From the NCBI RefSeq assembly GCF_001029285.1, contig NZ_LDZY01000014.1:1-64000 (forward strand): a stretch of DNA of 64,000 nt, in the 5' to 3' direction. The position numbers and the translations under genes are program-made. Below are positions 1 to 9,253 of this stretch, piece after piece; position 1 is the stretch's first letter, and each line of letters begins with the position of its first letter. This DNA comes from Desulfosporosinus acididurans (GTDB lineage Bacteria > Bacillota > Desulfitobacteriia > Desulfitobacteriales > Desulfitobacteriaceae). The notes under the pieces are model-generated. The model saw nothing but the letters and a program-made list of their open reading frames with translations, was not told where the DNA came from and ran no database searches.

Positions 1-1
1 G

Positions 2-967
2 CGTAGTAAGGAGCTTGATGACAACCACCCCAGCAAAACGGATGCTAAGGACCCCAAAACAATTGCTAAGCTGGTCATCGAGGGGAGATACAATGAGCCC
101 TATATCCCGGAGGGGATCTATGCAGAACTGCGAATAGCGATGGCTTGCAGAATGCGCATCCAAAAGGAAATGAGCAGTATAAAAAATCGCATTCAGAGGT
201 GGCTGAAAATCTACTTTCCCGAGCATGAAACGGTGTTTGGAAAGTTTGATGCGACAAGTAGCATGCTGGTTCTGCAAGTTGCCCCGCAACCTAGGGATAT
301 CAAAAGACTTGGAGTAGAAGGAATAAACCGAATTTGGAGAGACAACAAGTTGAGAGCAGTCGGAATGAAAAGGGCTAAGAGCCTGTATGAAGCTGCTCAG
401 AAGAGCATTGGTTGCACCGAAGGAGAGTCTTGTTCCCGAATGGAAATTCAGCTATTACTCCAAGACTATCACACTAAAACAGCACAATATCAGGCAGTCA
501 TAGAAACCATCGATGAGTTGTGCCGTCAGATACCAGAAGTAGCGAAGTTACTTGAAATTAAAGGTGTTGGCCTTGTTACCGTGGCAGGCTTTCTCTCCGA
601 AGTTGGAGATATTAGACGCTTTAATTCTCCAAAGCAGATCCAAAAGCTTGCGGGCTTAGCCTTACGAGAAAGCAGCTCAGGTAAGCACAAGGGACAGACC
701 ACGATCAGTAAGCGCGGCCGCGCACGACTGAGGGCAATCCTATTTCAAGCAGTGATGCCGCTAGTCGCAAAAAACGCAGAGTTTGCAGAGATACACAACT
801 ACTACACAACAAGGATCAAGAATCCCCTGAAGAAGAAACAATCACTAATTGCCTTAAGCTGTAAACTAATTCGGGTGTTCTATGCAATATTAACAAAAGG
901 TACAGAATACGATCCAGAAAAGCTAATTAAGGACATTCATCGTCCAGTTGAGCATTTAGCAGCGTAA
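2..967 (+). mobile_element. IS110-family transposase, 5' end cut by window
   Basis: The frame is open from the first bases of the window, so the gene starts upstream; an internal ATG at 140 is not the true start. The visible N-terminal part carries the acidic stretch with DDNHPSKTDAKDPKTIAKL, typical of the DEDD/RuvC-like half of IS110-family transposases. The C-terminal half (residues with GVGLVTVAGFLSEVGDI, then KLAGLA and KRGRARLR) matches the Transposase_20 helix-hairpin-helix domain. These enzymes insert a circular intermediate at specific sites without making long target duplications. The frame ends normally at TAA 965-967 with no internal stop, so the copy may be functional. Family assignment is firm; the subgroup (IS110 or IS1111) cannot be decided without the left end. 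Confidence 0.9.
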
Positions 968-1383
968 TTAGAATAGCAGCGAAACCATAAGAAACAAACG
1001 ATCTGTGGGTTAAAGCGTCACCACAGAAGCGAGCAATCCAGGTAACCTAGCAAAACAAAAGAGCTGGTAGTCAGTCGCATATTTTTCCATTAGAGCAAGG
1101 ACTCGGTAGAGGAGCATAACTGACACCCAATCATGGATAGGTGGAACGAAGGAATTTAGGGCAGATTTATAATCTTGACCCTGTTAGACATGGGAGGTTT
1201 ACCACCGTGAGAATCATGGGTTTACAACGGCCAACATATCCACAAATAGTAGACGTTGGCTTTGCCATATCCAATTTCTCCGAATTAGACATTTTATGCG
1301 AATTCTATCCGTGGTGAGCTAATTTGGTTAGCTAGGAATTCTATGAAAATACGAGATATCTAAAGAAAATATCAAGATATTAT
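968..1383 (+). other. Non-coding right flank of the IS110-type element
   Basis: No gene is visible in about 410 bases between the transposase stop and the next ribosome binding site. The stretch is rich in short hairpins: GCCAAC 1230-1235 pairs with GTTGGC 1255-1260, and AGCTAA 1317-1322 pairs with TTAGCT 1328-1333, the latter flanked by two copies of GAATTCTAT (1300-1308 and 1336-1344). IS110-family elements have a structured non-coding end that specifies the guide (bridge/seek) RNA. Part of this stretch may be that end, but the element boundary could not be fixed. Confidence 0.4.
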
Positions 1384-1398
1384 AGGGAGGAGAATAAA

Positions 1399-1929
1399 GT
1401 GAAAGAAAAATTGTTGAGGACTGACACCAAAGCACTTGTGGGAGCTGTTATTATCGGTATTGTATTTCTGATTATGGACCAGGTAACAGGGCGAATCGAC
1501 GGTATCTTAGATCCGACCCTTTTGCTGCTTAACGGAACCAGCTGGGCATTTTTTACGGGCTTAATAGTTTTGATGTACAAACAACCGGCAGGTATTATCG
1601 CCGGATTAGTGGAAGCTTTTGTAGCTATGGCAACTGCTTATTCCCCCCTGGCATTTTTCTTCTTATTTGCAAATACCCTGGGTTCTATTGCGTATTCATT
1701 AATTGCCTCTCAGTTGTCTATGAAAAAATTAAGTCATCATTTGATAGCTATGTTAGGTTGTACTGTTATTGGTAACTTTTGTGTTACGATAGGCTTGATA
1801 AATGTCTTTCATCTTGATTGGAAAATTGCCATTTTGTCTTCTGCGCTAACTACCTTAGTCGGAACCATCGTAGCAGGAATCCTTACGAAGAGCGTTTATC
1901 GTTCTTTACAGAAATCAGCATTACTCTAA
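1399..1929 (+). CDS. ECF transporter S-component-like membrane protein
   Basis: A 176-residue protein starting at GTG 1399, preceded by GGGAGG at 1385-1390. It has about five to six hydrophobic helices (for example VGAVIIGIVFLIMDQVTG near residues 14-31, and segments near 37-60, 65-95, 110-130 and 140-165). Short length, small loops and glycine-rich helices fit the substrate-binding S component of an energy-coupling-factor vitamin transporter, possibly of the YkoE thiamine-precursor type. No TPP riboswitch motif was found upstream. No intact ECF ATPase or T component lies next to it; only a decayed ABC-ATPase fragment follows. The assignment rests on overall character, not on a diagnostic motif. 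Confidence 0.5.
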   Translation: MKEKLLRTDTKALVGAVIIGIVFLIMDQVTGRIDGILDPTLLLLNGTSWAFFTGLIVLMYKQPAGIIAGLVEAFVAMATAYSPLAFFFLFANTLGSIAYSLIASQLSMKKLSHHLIAMLGCTVIGNFCVTIGLINVFHLDWKIAILSSALTTLVGTIVAGILTKSVYRSLQKSALL

Positions 1930-2064
1930 AAAATAAGCAAAAGTTCACCTTCAAAGAGAATTAGGTCAAGAAACATCTGAAACTAAGGGGCATTTTGGGT
2001 AGAACAGGATTTGAAAGGGTTCATTGAATGACCTAAAAAGATTTGATGCGCAGAAAACTTTATA

Positions 2065-2256
2065 TTTAGAACATGACCATGAAGGTCTTGCCTTAAAGAA
2101 GGGGCAGATTTTCATGGTTTATTTATGGCAGCATAGAAGTTTTTGTTCGCAGCCGGCGGTTTCGAGGTAATGACTGCAGAAAATATCGCACAGGCCTATG
2201 GAGTTCCGGTTACCGTCGAACGAATACAAAATCAAATGGTCGTTATCCCTATGTGA
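2065..2256 (+). pseudogene. Relic of an ABC transporter ATPase C-terminus
   Basis: Two adjacent frames together read like the end of a FecE/BtuD-type ATPase. The first gives GLALKKGQIFMV (about 2093-2125), the usual 'L..G.I...G' strand. After a frameshift the second gives FAAGGFEVMTAENIAQAYG and ends VVIPM at stop 2254-2256, which is the family's usual tail. No start codon, Walker A or signature motif remains. It is a decayed fragment, perhaps of a transporter once linked to the preceding membrane gene. The rest of the gap 1930-2443 shows no gene. Confidence 0.6.
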
Positions 2257-2443
2257 TGCTAAATGAGTTATTTAGTATAAATTCTAAATTCTAATTATCT
2301 TATCTCATCTTCGACATAAGGTTATAGGAAACTTGGACAAGATTTAACAAGTTCTGCGGGTTATGTATTCTATAATTATCTTTGTCGATTAAAATTCATA
2401 AAATATGAACCGAATCAAATGTTTGATTTTGGAGGAATTAAAA

Positions 2444-5182
2444 GTGCTAGCTGAAGTGTTCACAATCGATACGAAAGATAATTCGTACCTCATATCATCT
2501 GCCTCTAAGGTGACTCAAATAGGCAGCGGCTTTCTTGAGTTAACTGAATATTCAAAGGATGAACTTGAAAGTAAAGACATTTCAGAAGTTTTTACCGGGC
2601 TATTAAGGCTATCTAAAAAGAAGTTTGAACAAATTGATATAAAAGACAACATAGAATGTTATATATTTACAAAATCCTTCGAAGTAAGAGAGGTGATAAT
2701 ATCTGTATTATCGGGTCGAGAATCAAACAATCTAATTTATACTGTTATTGAAAAGCCGAATTCAAGACTTGATGATAAACTCATTTTTGAAGAACAATTA
2801 TTCAAAGATAATATTGTAGGTTGTTCCATTTACAGTGTACCTGATTTAATCTTGCTTAAATCAAATGAAAAATATCTTGAATTTATGGATCAATCATATA
2901 ATACAATAGAAAAATGCATTGGCTTGTCATTATGGGAAAGTGTACCTGGATATATGGGAAGTAATTCAGAACAGTTATTTTTAACTATCATGAAAACTGG
3001 AATGCCCCAATATTATAATGAATTTAAATATGATCACTATGAGAGAGGAATTACTTATTGGGATGGCTCGGTAGTTCCAATATTTTCAAATGGAAATCTT
3101 AAATATATATATCAGACTTGTACGGAAATAACTGAAAAAGTTGCAACTAGGAATCAAATAGAAGAGCAGATAAAGATTATTGAATCACAAAATATAAAGC
3201 TGAATCAGCAGAATGAGTTGTTTAAACGTCACCTAAAATTACTCGACCTTTCAACAGAAGCTATTTTTGCCTGGGATTTAAATGGAGCAATAACATATTG
3301 GAATAAGGGCGCAGAAATGATGTACGGTTTTAGTCATAAAGAAGCAGTTGGTTGTGTCAGCCACGAGCTCTTAAAAACCGTACATTTTGGCATTACTGAC
3401 AATATTATTTCTATGCTGGAGCGAGATGGGTATTGGAATGGTATCGTAGAACATACTACCAAAGATGGCAGGAAACTTATCATTGAGACAAGGCATCAGG
3501 TTATTTTGGCTGATCGCGGGAAACATATTGTACTTGAAACTAATCATGACGTCACCGAGCGTAAGCGGGTGGAAGAGAAAGTGCGAGAAAGTGAAGAACG
3601 CTTCCGAGCTGTTCAGGAAAACTCCCTTGATCGCTTTACAATTCTCAAGCCCTTTTATAATTATCAGGGCGAATTGGTTGATTTCACCTACGTTTATCAG
3701 AATGTCCAGGCTGCGATAACGACGGGACATAAACCGGAAGAACTCGTCGGTCTCCGCATGACCGAGGTCTGGCCTACCTTTCCCCAGACTCGCTTTTTTA
3801 CGATGTACAAGGAGGCGGTGGAAACCGGGCAGGTTATGGAATTTGAAGAATGTTACCATGCGGATGGGATTGATGACTGGTTTCGAGCCACGGTTACTCA
3901 TATACCTGAAGGCATTGCCATTGCCACTCAAATTATCACTGAACGCAAAAAAGCTGAGGCAGCGCTTCGCGAGAGTGAGAAGAATGCTCACGAACTTATT
4001 GCGAAACTTGAAAAAGCCGACCATTATAAAAACCAATTTATCAGCAGTCTTTCTCATGAATTAAGGAATCCGCTGGCCTCAATGATGATGAGTCTTTCTC
4101 TTCTAAAATTGGCAGCTCCGGATTCAGAACAAGCTTCACAAGCAAAAGAAATCTTTGAAAGGCAAACAATCCAACTCTCCCGTCTCGTCGATGATCTCCT
4201 GGAGGTTACTCGTATTTCTCAGAATATGATTAAACTAAAAATAGAGCAAATCGAGCTGAATAATCTTATTTTGAAGACAGTAAAAGATTTTATACCAATG
4301 TATGCGGAAAAAGGTGTGAATTTAGAATGGAATATTTTTTGCGAGCCAATTTTCTTGCAAGCTGATCCGGCTCGATTAACCCAAGTTATTGGAAACCTAC
4401 TTCATAACGCTCTAAAATTTACGGGTAAAGACGGAAAAACGCAAGTGAATGTTTTCAAAGATGAAAAAAGTAATAAAGCGGTTATTACCGTAAAAGACAA
4501 TGGGTTAGGAATCAAACCGGAGCAGTTACCGGACTTATTCCAGCCATTTATTCAGGCGGATACATCACTGGATCGCAGCAGCGGAGGACTTGGTTTGGGG
4601 TTAGCCATCGTCAAAGGCATGGTGGAGTTACATGGGGGTAATGTTATAGGTCATAGCGACGGACTTGGTAAAGGATCAGAATTTGTCATTAGTCTTCCTT
4701 TACTTACGAAGCAAGAGAGTAAAAATGAGATAAAGGATCATACCGAAAACAATGTGAAGTTTTTTCGACGGATTTTAGTAATTGACGATATCGAAGATGT
4801 GGCAGAAATCATATGTTCCCTTCTCCGGTTTTTAGGGCATGAAGTGATATCAGCCCCAAATGGAATCAAGGGGTTATCCGCGGCGAAAGACTTCAAACCA
4901 GATGTGGTATTTTGTGATATTGGGTTGCCGGGAATGAACGGGTATGAGGTGGCCAGAAATATACGACTGGATAATCAACTCAAAGGTATCTACTTGATTG
5001 CCCTATCAGGATACGCCCAACCGGAAGATTTGAAAAAGAGTATGGAAGCAGGTTTTAATTGTCATTTGGCAAAACCGCTTGATCTTGAAAAACTCAAAGA
5101 AATGCTGAATTTAGAAATGGCGTATAGCAAAAGATCAGAGCTGAATAATCAAAATTCAACTATATCTATTGCTAGCAAATAA
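2444..5182 (+). CDS. Hybrid sensor histidine kinase (PAS repeats, kinase, receiver)
   Basis: A 912-residue protein. GTG 2444 is chosen because GGAGG at 2431-2435 sits 8 bases before it; the in-frame ATG at 2405 has no ribosome binding site. Predicted order: an N-terminal PAS-like region, PAS domains around residues 105-220, 265-380 and 385-505, a HisKA domain with the phospho-acceptor His in SLSHELRNPLASMM, an HATPase domain (NLLHNALKF, DNGLGI, GGLGLGLAIVKG) and a C-terminal receiver (ILVIDD, with Asp in VVFCDIGLPGMNGYE). No membrane segment is evident, so it is probably a cytoplasmic sensor. The receiver may take part in a phosphorelay. No response regulator or Hpt gene is adjacent, so its output is unknown. 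Confidence 0.88.
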   Translation: MLAEVFTIDTKDNSYLISSASKVTQIGSGFLELTEYSKDELESKDISEVFTGLLRLSKKKFEQIDIKDNIECYIFTKSFEVREVIISVLSGRESNNLIYTVIEKPNSRLDDKLIFEEQLFKDNIVGCSIYSVPDLILLKSNEKYLEFMDQSYNTIEKCIGLSLWESVPGYMGSNSEQLFLTIMKTGMPQYYNEFKYDHYERGITYWDGSVVPIFSNGNLKYIYQTCTEITEKVATRNQIEEQIKIIESQNIKLNQQNELFKRHLKLLDLSTEAIFAWDLNGAITYWNKGAEMMYGFSHKEAVGCVSHELLKTVHFGITDNIISMLERDGYWNGIVEHTTKDGRKLIIETRHQVILADRGKHIVLETNHDVTERKRVEEKVRESEERFRAVQENSLDRFTILKPFYNYQGELVDFTYVYQNVQAAITTGHKPEELVGLRMTEVWPTFPQTRFFTMYKEAVETGQVMEFEECYHADGIDDWFRATVTHIPEGIAIATQIITERKKAEAALRESEKNAHELIAKLEKADHYKNQFISSLSHELRNPLASMMMSLSLLKLAAPDSEQASQAKEIFERQTIQLSRLVDDLLEVTRISQNMIKLKIEQIELNNLILKTVKDFIPMYAEKGVNLEWNIFCEPIFLQADPARLTQVIGNLLHNALKFTGKDGKTQVNVFKDEKSNKAVITVKDNGLGIKPEQLPDLFQPFIQADTSLDRSSGGLGLGLAIVKGMVELHGGNVIGHSDGLGKGSEFVISLPLLTKQESKNEIKDHTENNVKFFRRILVIDDIEDVAEIICSLLRFLGHEVISAPNGIKGLSAAKDFKPDVVFCDIGLPGMNGYEVARNIRLDNQLKGIYLIALSGYAQPEDLKKSMEAGFNCHLAKPLDLEKLKEMLNLEMAYSKRSELNNQNSTISIASK

Positions 5183-5291
5183 CTTTATAACTTGTTGTTA
5201 GAAACACCAACCCACAAAGAGTTATATGGAATCTGTTGTTCAATATCAATTAGAAAAATGAGTCATTGGAGTTTGTGGATAAAGGCTAAGG

Positions 5292-5323
5292 GAAACCGCC
5301 GGCAAATTATTGCTGGCGGTTTC
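5292..5323 (+). terminator. Hairpin downstream of the hybrid kinase gene
   Basis: Arms 5292-5305 and 5310-5323 pair over 14 bases with one G-U, giving a very stable stem with a 4-base loop. The T tract after it is weak (TCTGCATTG), so termination may be inefficient, but the position after the kinase gene fits a terminator. Confidence 0.6.
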
Positions 5324-5398
5324 TCTGCATTGTTGTGGTACAATTTAAAGATTATGGTCTTTAATATTTTGTATTATGTCAATTTGATTATTAAATAA

Positions 5399-5743
5399 CA
5401 AATGCCTTCTTTTGTAGGTACTAACCAAAATAATACCAAATAATTACTTAGTATTATAATTTTAAATATAAATCGTAAAGTGTTATATATAAGATGATTG
5501 GACTTGTAATATATTTCGAACCAAATTATTGCTTAAATTTGATATTATCCCATTGTATGGAATATAAATTGCCATTTTTTAAATTATAATTAAAATTTTA
5601 ACTATTTCTAACAATAAAAAAATACGATTGCGAGCATGTTTCTTTACTTTTGGTTTCAGTTGTATAATAGCTTAAAAATCATTAGAAGTATTTCATTATA
5701 ATTGTACTTTTATTGATAAGAAATTAAAAAGAAAAGAGGTGAA
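5399..5743. other. AT-rich intergenic stretch without a gene
   Basis: About 345 very AT-rich bases before the permease gene. No gene, RNA structure or confident promoter was recognised. The small open frame just upstream (5192-5398) runs through the hairpin at 5292-5323 and is not considered coding. Confidence 0.5.
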
Positions 5744-7372
5744 TTGCTTTGTCCGCAAAAATCAGGACAAAGCGACTGCATGAGGCAAGGTCTAAAACGA
5801 GAACTTGGTTTGCTTGATTTAACAATGATGGGGTTAGGGGCCATAATCGGTTCCGGATGGTTGTACGCCGCGCAGAAGGCGGGTAATCTCGCCGGCCCAG
5901 CGGCAATTTTCGCTTGGCTCGGCGGTGGCGTTGCGGTTATGTTTATTGCTTTAGTGTATGCTGAATTAGGTGCCATGCTTCCCGAATCCGGAGGACTTGT
6001 ACGTTATTGCCAGTACTCTCATGGAAGTTTCGTCAGTTACATGATGGCTTTTGCCCTCATACTTGCCGATTCAACGGTTATTGCCATCGAAGCAGAAGCG
6101 GTTGTTCAGTATGCTAGTTATTATGTGCCATCACTTTATAATAACACTGCAGGCGCGATGACGGCCGCCGGATGGTGTTTGGCAGCAATTTTAATCGTTA
6201 TATTTTTCTTCCTCAATTATCTTAGTGCAAAGGCTTTTGCTAAAAGTAATACTATCATAACCGCTTTGAAATTCCTGACTCCTGCTTTAACTGTTATTGT
6301 CCTGTTAACTCAGTTCCATGCTGGGAATATGGCCGCGGGTGGCTTTGCTCCCTTTGGTGTACCAGGAGTGTTTACAGCTATTTCTTCTGGTGGGATTATT
6401 TTCTCGTATTTTGGCTTTCGTCAAGCAGTTGTAATGGCTGGAGAAGCTAAAAATCCTCAGCGTGATGTCCCTTTAGCGATTGGTCTCGCGATTGGCTTGG
6501 GTATCATTTTATACATTCTTTTACAAACTGTCTTTATTGGGGCTTTACCTGCGAGTGAACTGGCGAAAGGTTGGGGGCATATCAATTTCCGATCTCCTTT
6601 TGCCCAGTTAGCCATGCTTCTTAACTTTAACTGGCTCGCTGCAATCCTCTTTGCAGATGCAGTTATCTCTCCTGCCGGGACTGGTAACATTTACATGGGG
6701 ACAACCTCACGCTTGATCATGGCCCAGTCGGAAAATGGTTTTTGGTGGAAAGTATTTAAGAAAGTACATGCTAAATCGGGTGTTCCACGGCCTGCTCTCT
6801 GGCTGACTGTAGTGCTAGCCTTGGTTTGGACAGCCCCTTTCCCTTCTTGGGGAAAATTAGTCGGTGTTGTTTCAGGAGCAGTTGTCTTCACGTATATGAT
6901 TGGTCCAATTAGCCTTGTAGCTCTTCGGCGTACCGCTCCCGGACTTCACCGCCCGTTTGTTCTTAAAGGTTTCAGTTTTGTGGCTGGTATTGCTTTTATC
7001 GTTAGCACTATGATCATCTATTGGAGTGGTTGGGCAACCGATTCGGTCGTAATGCTTGCCAATCTCTTTGGCCTCATACTATTTGTCGGTTTTCTGCTAG
7101 TTCGTCCTGATTTACGGACAAATATTGGTAAGCATATCAAAGCTGGCATTTGGCTCGTGGTTTATATGGTTTTCATGATTGCTATCAGCTACCTCGGAAG
7201 CTCTAAGTTCGGAGGCAAAGACTTTATCAAATACCCCATGGATCAAGTTGTCGCGATGATAGGAGCAGTTATTTTCTACTTCTGGGGAAGTGCCAGCGCA
7301 TTCCCAACAGAGGAAATACTGAACGTTGTTGATGAACAAGCAAGGGACAAAAATCGCAGAAGGCTGGCTTAG
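5744..7372 (+). CDS. APC-family amino acid permease
   Basis: A 542-residue transporter with about 12 to 14 hydrophobic helices. The first helix has MMGLGAIIGSGWLYA, the unwound GAIIGSG motif of APC amino acid permeases. The length and sequence character resemble aspartate/proton symporters of the YveA type, but the substrate is an inference. The start is uncertain: TTG 5744 lies only 3 bases after AGAGGT, while ATG 5780 (protein of 530 residues, beginning MRQGLKREL) starts closer to the conserved region but has only a weak site. A terminator follows at 7446-7471, so it is probably monocistronic. Confidence 0.85.
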   Translation: MLCPQKSGQSDCMRQGLKRELGLLDLTMMGLGAIIGSGWLYAAQKAGNLAGPAAIFAWLGGGVAVMFIALVYAELGAMLPESGGLVRYCQYSHGSFVSYMMAFALILADSTVIAIEAEAVVQYASYYVPSLYNNTAGAMTAAGWCLAAILIVIFFFLNYLSAKAFAKSNTIITALKFLTPALTVIVLLTQFHAGNMAAGGFAPFGVPGVFTAISSGGIIFSYFGFRQAVVMAGEAKNPQRDVPLAIGLAIGLGIILYILLQTVFIGALPASELAKGWGHINFRSPFAQLAMLLNFNWLAAILFADAVISPAGTGNIYMGTTSRLIMAQSENGFWWKVFKKVHAKSGVPRPALWLTVVLALVWTAPFPSWGKLVGVVSGAVVFTYMIGPISLVALRRTAPGLHRPFVLKGFSFVAGIAFIVSTMIIYWSGWATDSVVMLANLFGLILFVGFLLVRPDLRTNIGKHIKAGIWLVVYMVFMIAISYLGSSKFGGKDFIKYPMDQVVAMIGAVIFYFWGSASAFPTEEILNVVDEQARDKNRRRLA

Positions 7373-7445
7373 AAGCTTGATGGGCTGGTTGGGGTGAAAG
7401 TTATAGATGAGTTCACTAGTTTGAGAGAATTCGAAATTGCTAATT

Positions 7446-7471
7446 AAAAGAGCGTCTATGGGCGCTCTTTT
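7446..7471 (+). terminator. Terminator after the permease gene
   Basis: AAAAGAGCG (7446-7454) pairs with CGCTCTTTT (7463-7471) around an 8-base loop. The arm itself provides the U-rich end. Confidence 0.8.
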
Positions 7472-7951
7472 AGCGTTCTTAATACAGGAAATAGAGGATA
7501 GTGTGCTGGCGGAGTACGTAAGGTAAGTTACATAAAGCTCATTACGCATAAATAGGCTCCGGATAGGAAAAGTAAACAATTAATAATGATTAAAAATGCT
7601 CTCTGGCTTAGATGCTATCAAAGCAAAAACCAGAAAAACAATCGCTAAGGATATAATCAAATCAGTTTCTCTTTTTGACAAAAATTCAAATAATAAAAGG
7701 ACCGAACACATCAACCATAAGGTTTAAATGATAACGATCCAATTAATTATAGCATATCATGTCGAAAAAACTGCAGTTCTGTGGGTAAGCTTGACACTGG
7801 GGCAATGATGGTAAATTGTCTTGTGAAATTGTTTTTTAAACAGGTCGGAAATTTTGACTTTTATACTATAACAATTTGTTGTAAAATGAGTATAGACATT
7901 TGATACAACCAGTCAATTTTAAAGATTTAGATGAAAAACAAGGAGAAGAAA
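7472..7951. other. Intergenic stretch upstream of the hydro-lyase genes
   Basis: About 480 bases with no supported gene. The region 7780-7900 is AT-rich and holds TTGACA-like and TATACT-like hexamers, but no pair with good spacing could be chosen, so the promoter of the following operon is left open. No T-box or other known leader was recognised here. Confidence 0.4.
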
Positions 7952-9238
7952 ATGGGTAAAACAATAGCTGAAAAAATATTTGACGCACATAGGGTAAACA
8001 TGCCTTTTCCAGATACGCATGTTTTAAAATTGGATAGGGTGTTTTGTCATGAAATTACCACGCCGATTGCCATCACAGATCTTATGGCAAGGGGAATGGA
8101 CAGAGTCTTTGATCCCACGAAAATTAAAGCAGTCATAGACCATGTAACACCTGCCAAAGATTCTAAAACGGCTGAACAGGGAAAGATACTGCGGGATTGG
8201 GCTAAAAGGCATGGTATCAAAGATTTTTTTGACATCGGAAGAAATGGCGTTTGTCATGCCATATTTCCAGAAAAGGGATTTGTAAGACCTGGGTATACAG
8301 TGATTATGGGGGATTCTCACACCTGTACTCATGGAGCTTTTGGAGCTTTTGCTGCGGGTGTCGGTACGACCGACTTGGAAGTAGGAATTCTTAAGGGTGT
8401 TTGTGCTTTCCACTTTCCGAAAACCCTTAAATTTGTACTTCGGGGTACTTTAAAGCCCGGCGTTTATGCCAAAGACTTGATACTTTTTCTTATTAAAGAA
8501 TTGACTGTAAACGGTGCTACAAACATGGTCATAGAATTTACAGGACCGGTCATTGATGCCATGTCCATGGAATCACGTATGACTCTTTGCAATATGGCCA
8601 TTGAAGCCGGAGGCACTTGTGGCATTTGTTACCCGGATATGACAACCGTTGAGTATTTATGGGAATTCATAAAAGATGAATTTAAAACGAAGGAAGACGC
8701 CTTGAAAGAATACACCAAATGGGTTTCTGATGAGGATGCTTCTTATGAGAAGGTCTATGAATATGATGTTACCAATTTAGAACCGATGGTTACGTTTGGT
8801 TACAAACCGGACCAAGTAAAAACCGTTAAGGAAATGTCAGGCAGCAAAATTGATCAAGTTTATATAGGGAGCTGCACCAATGGCCGTATCGAAGATCTGA
8901 GAATTGCTGCAAGTATTCTTAAGGACAAAAAAATCAGTGATGATGTGCGTGCCGTTGTAAGTCCTGCAACTCCGGCTATTTATTCGCTGGCCTTAAAAGA
9001 AGGATTAATTGAGATTTTCCAAAACGCCGGTTTTTGTGTTACAAATCCAACCTGCGGTGCATGTCTTGGCATGAGCAATGGAGTTCTTGCTGCTGGTGAG
9101 GTTTGTGCTTCGACGACAAACCGGAACTTTAATGGCCGAATGGGCAAGGGCGGTACCGTTCATCTGATGAGTCCTGCTACAGCCGCAGCTTCAGCGCTCG
9201 AAGGAAAAATAACTAATTCGCAATTATATAAAGCGTGA
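7952..9238 (+). CDS. Isopropylmalate/homoaconitate-type dehydratase, large subunit
   Basis: A 428-residue aconitase-superfamily large subunit. ATG 7952 is chosen over the in-frame ATG 7931 because AAGGAG at 7940-7945 lies between them. Visible family motifs are GDSHTCTHGAFGAF, IGSCTNGR and NPTCGACLGM; the cysteines in the last two are expected [4Fe-4S] ligands. The enzyme moves a hydroxyl group between neighbouring carbons of a dicarboxylic 2- or 3-hydroxy acid. With the small subunit 15 bases downstream it forms a heteromer. It is not within a leucine operon here (no leuA or leuB), so the substrate could be isopropylmalate, homocitrate, citramalate or dimethylmalate. Confidence 0.85.
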   Translation: MGKTIAEKIFDAHRVNMPFPDTHVLKLDRVFCHEITTPIAITDLMARGMDRVFDPTKIKAVIDHVTPAKDSKTAEQGKILRDWAKRHGIKDFFDIGRNGVCHAIFPEKGFVRPGYTVIMGDSHTCTHGAFGAFAAGVGTTDLEVGILKGVCAFHFPKTLKFVLRGTLKPGVYAKDLILFLIKELTVNGATNMVIEFTGPVIDAMSMESRMTLCNMAIEAGGTCGICYPDMTTVEYLWEFIKDEFKTKEDALKEYTKWVSDEDASYEKVYEYDVTNLEPMVTFGYKPDQVKTVKEMSGSKIDQVYIGSCTNGRIEDLRIAASILKDKKISDDVRAVVSPATPAIYSLALKEGLIEIFQNAGFCVTNPTCGACLGMSNGVLAAGEVCASTTNRNFNGRMGKGGTVHLMSPATAAASALEGKITNSQLYKA

Positions 9239-9253
9239 GTAATGGAGGGAACA

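Noticed and set aside
3371-4057. 228-codon minus-strand frame inside the hybrid kinase gene
   Set aside because: It is a shadow of the kinase frame; the plus-strand frame carries all recognised domains without interruption.
5192-5398. 68-codon frame after the hybrid kinase
   Set aside because: It runs through a 14-bp hairpin, has no ribosome binding site and no protein-like pattern.
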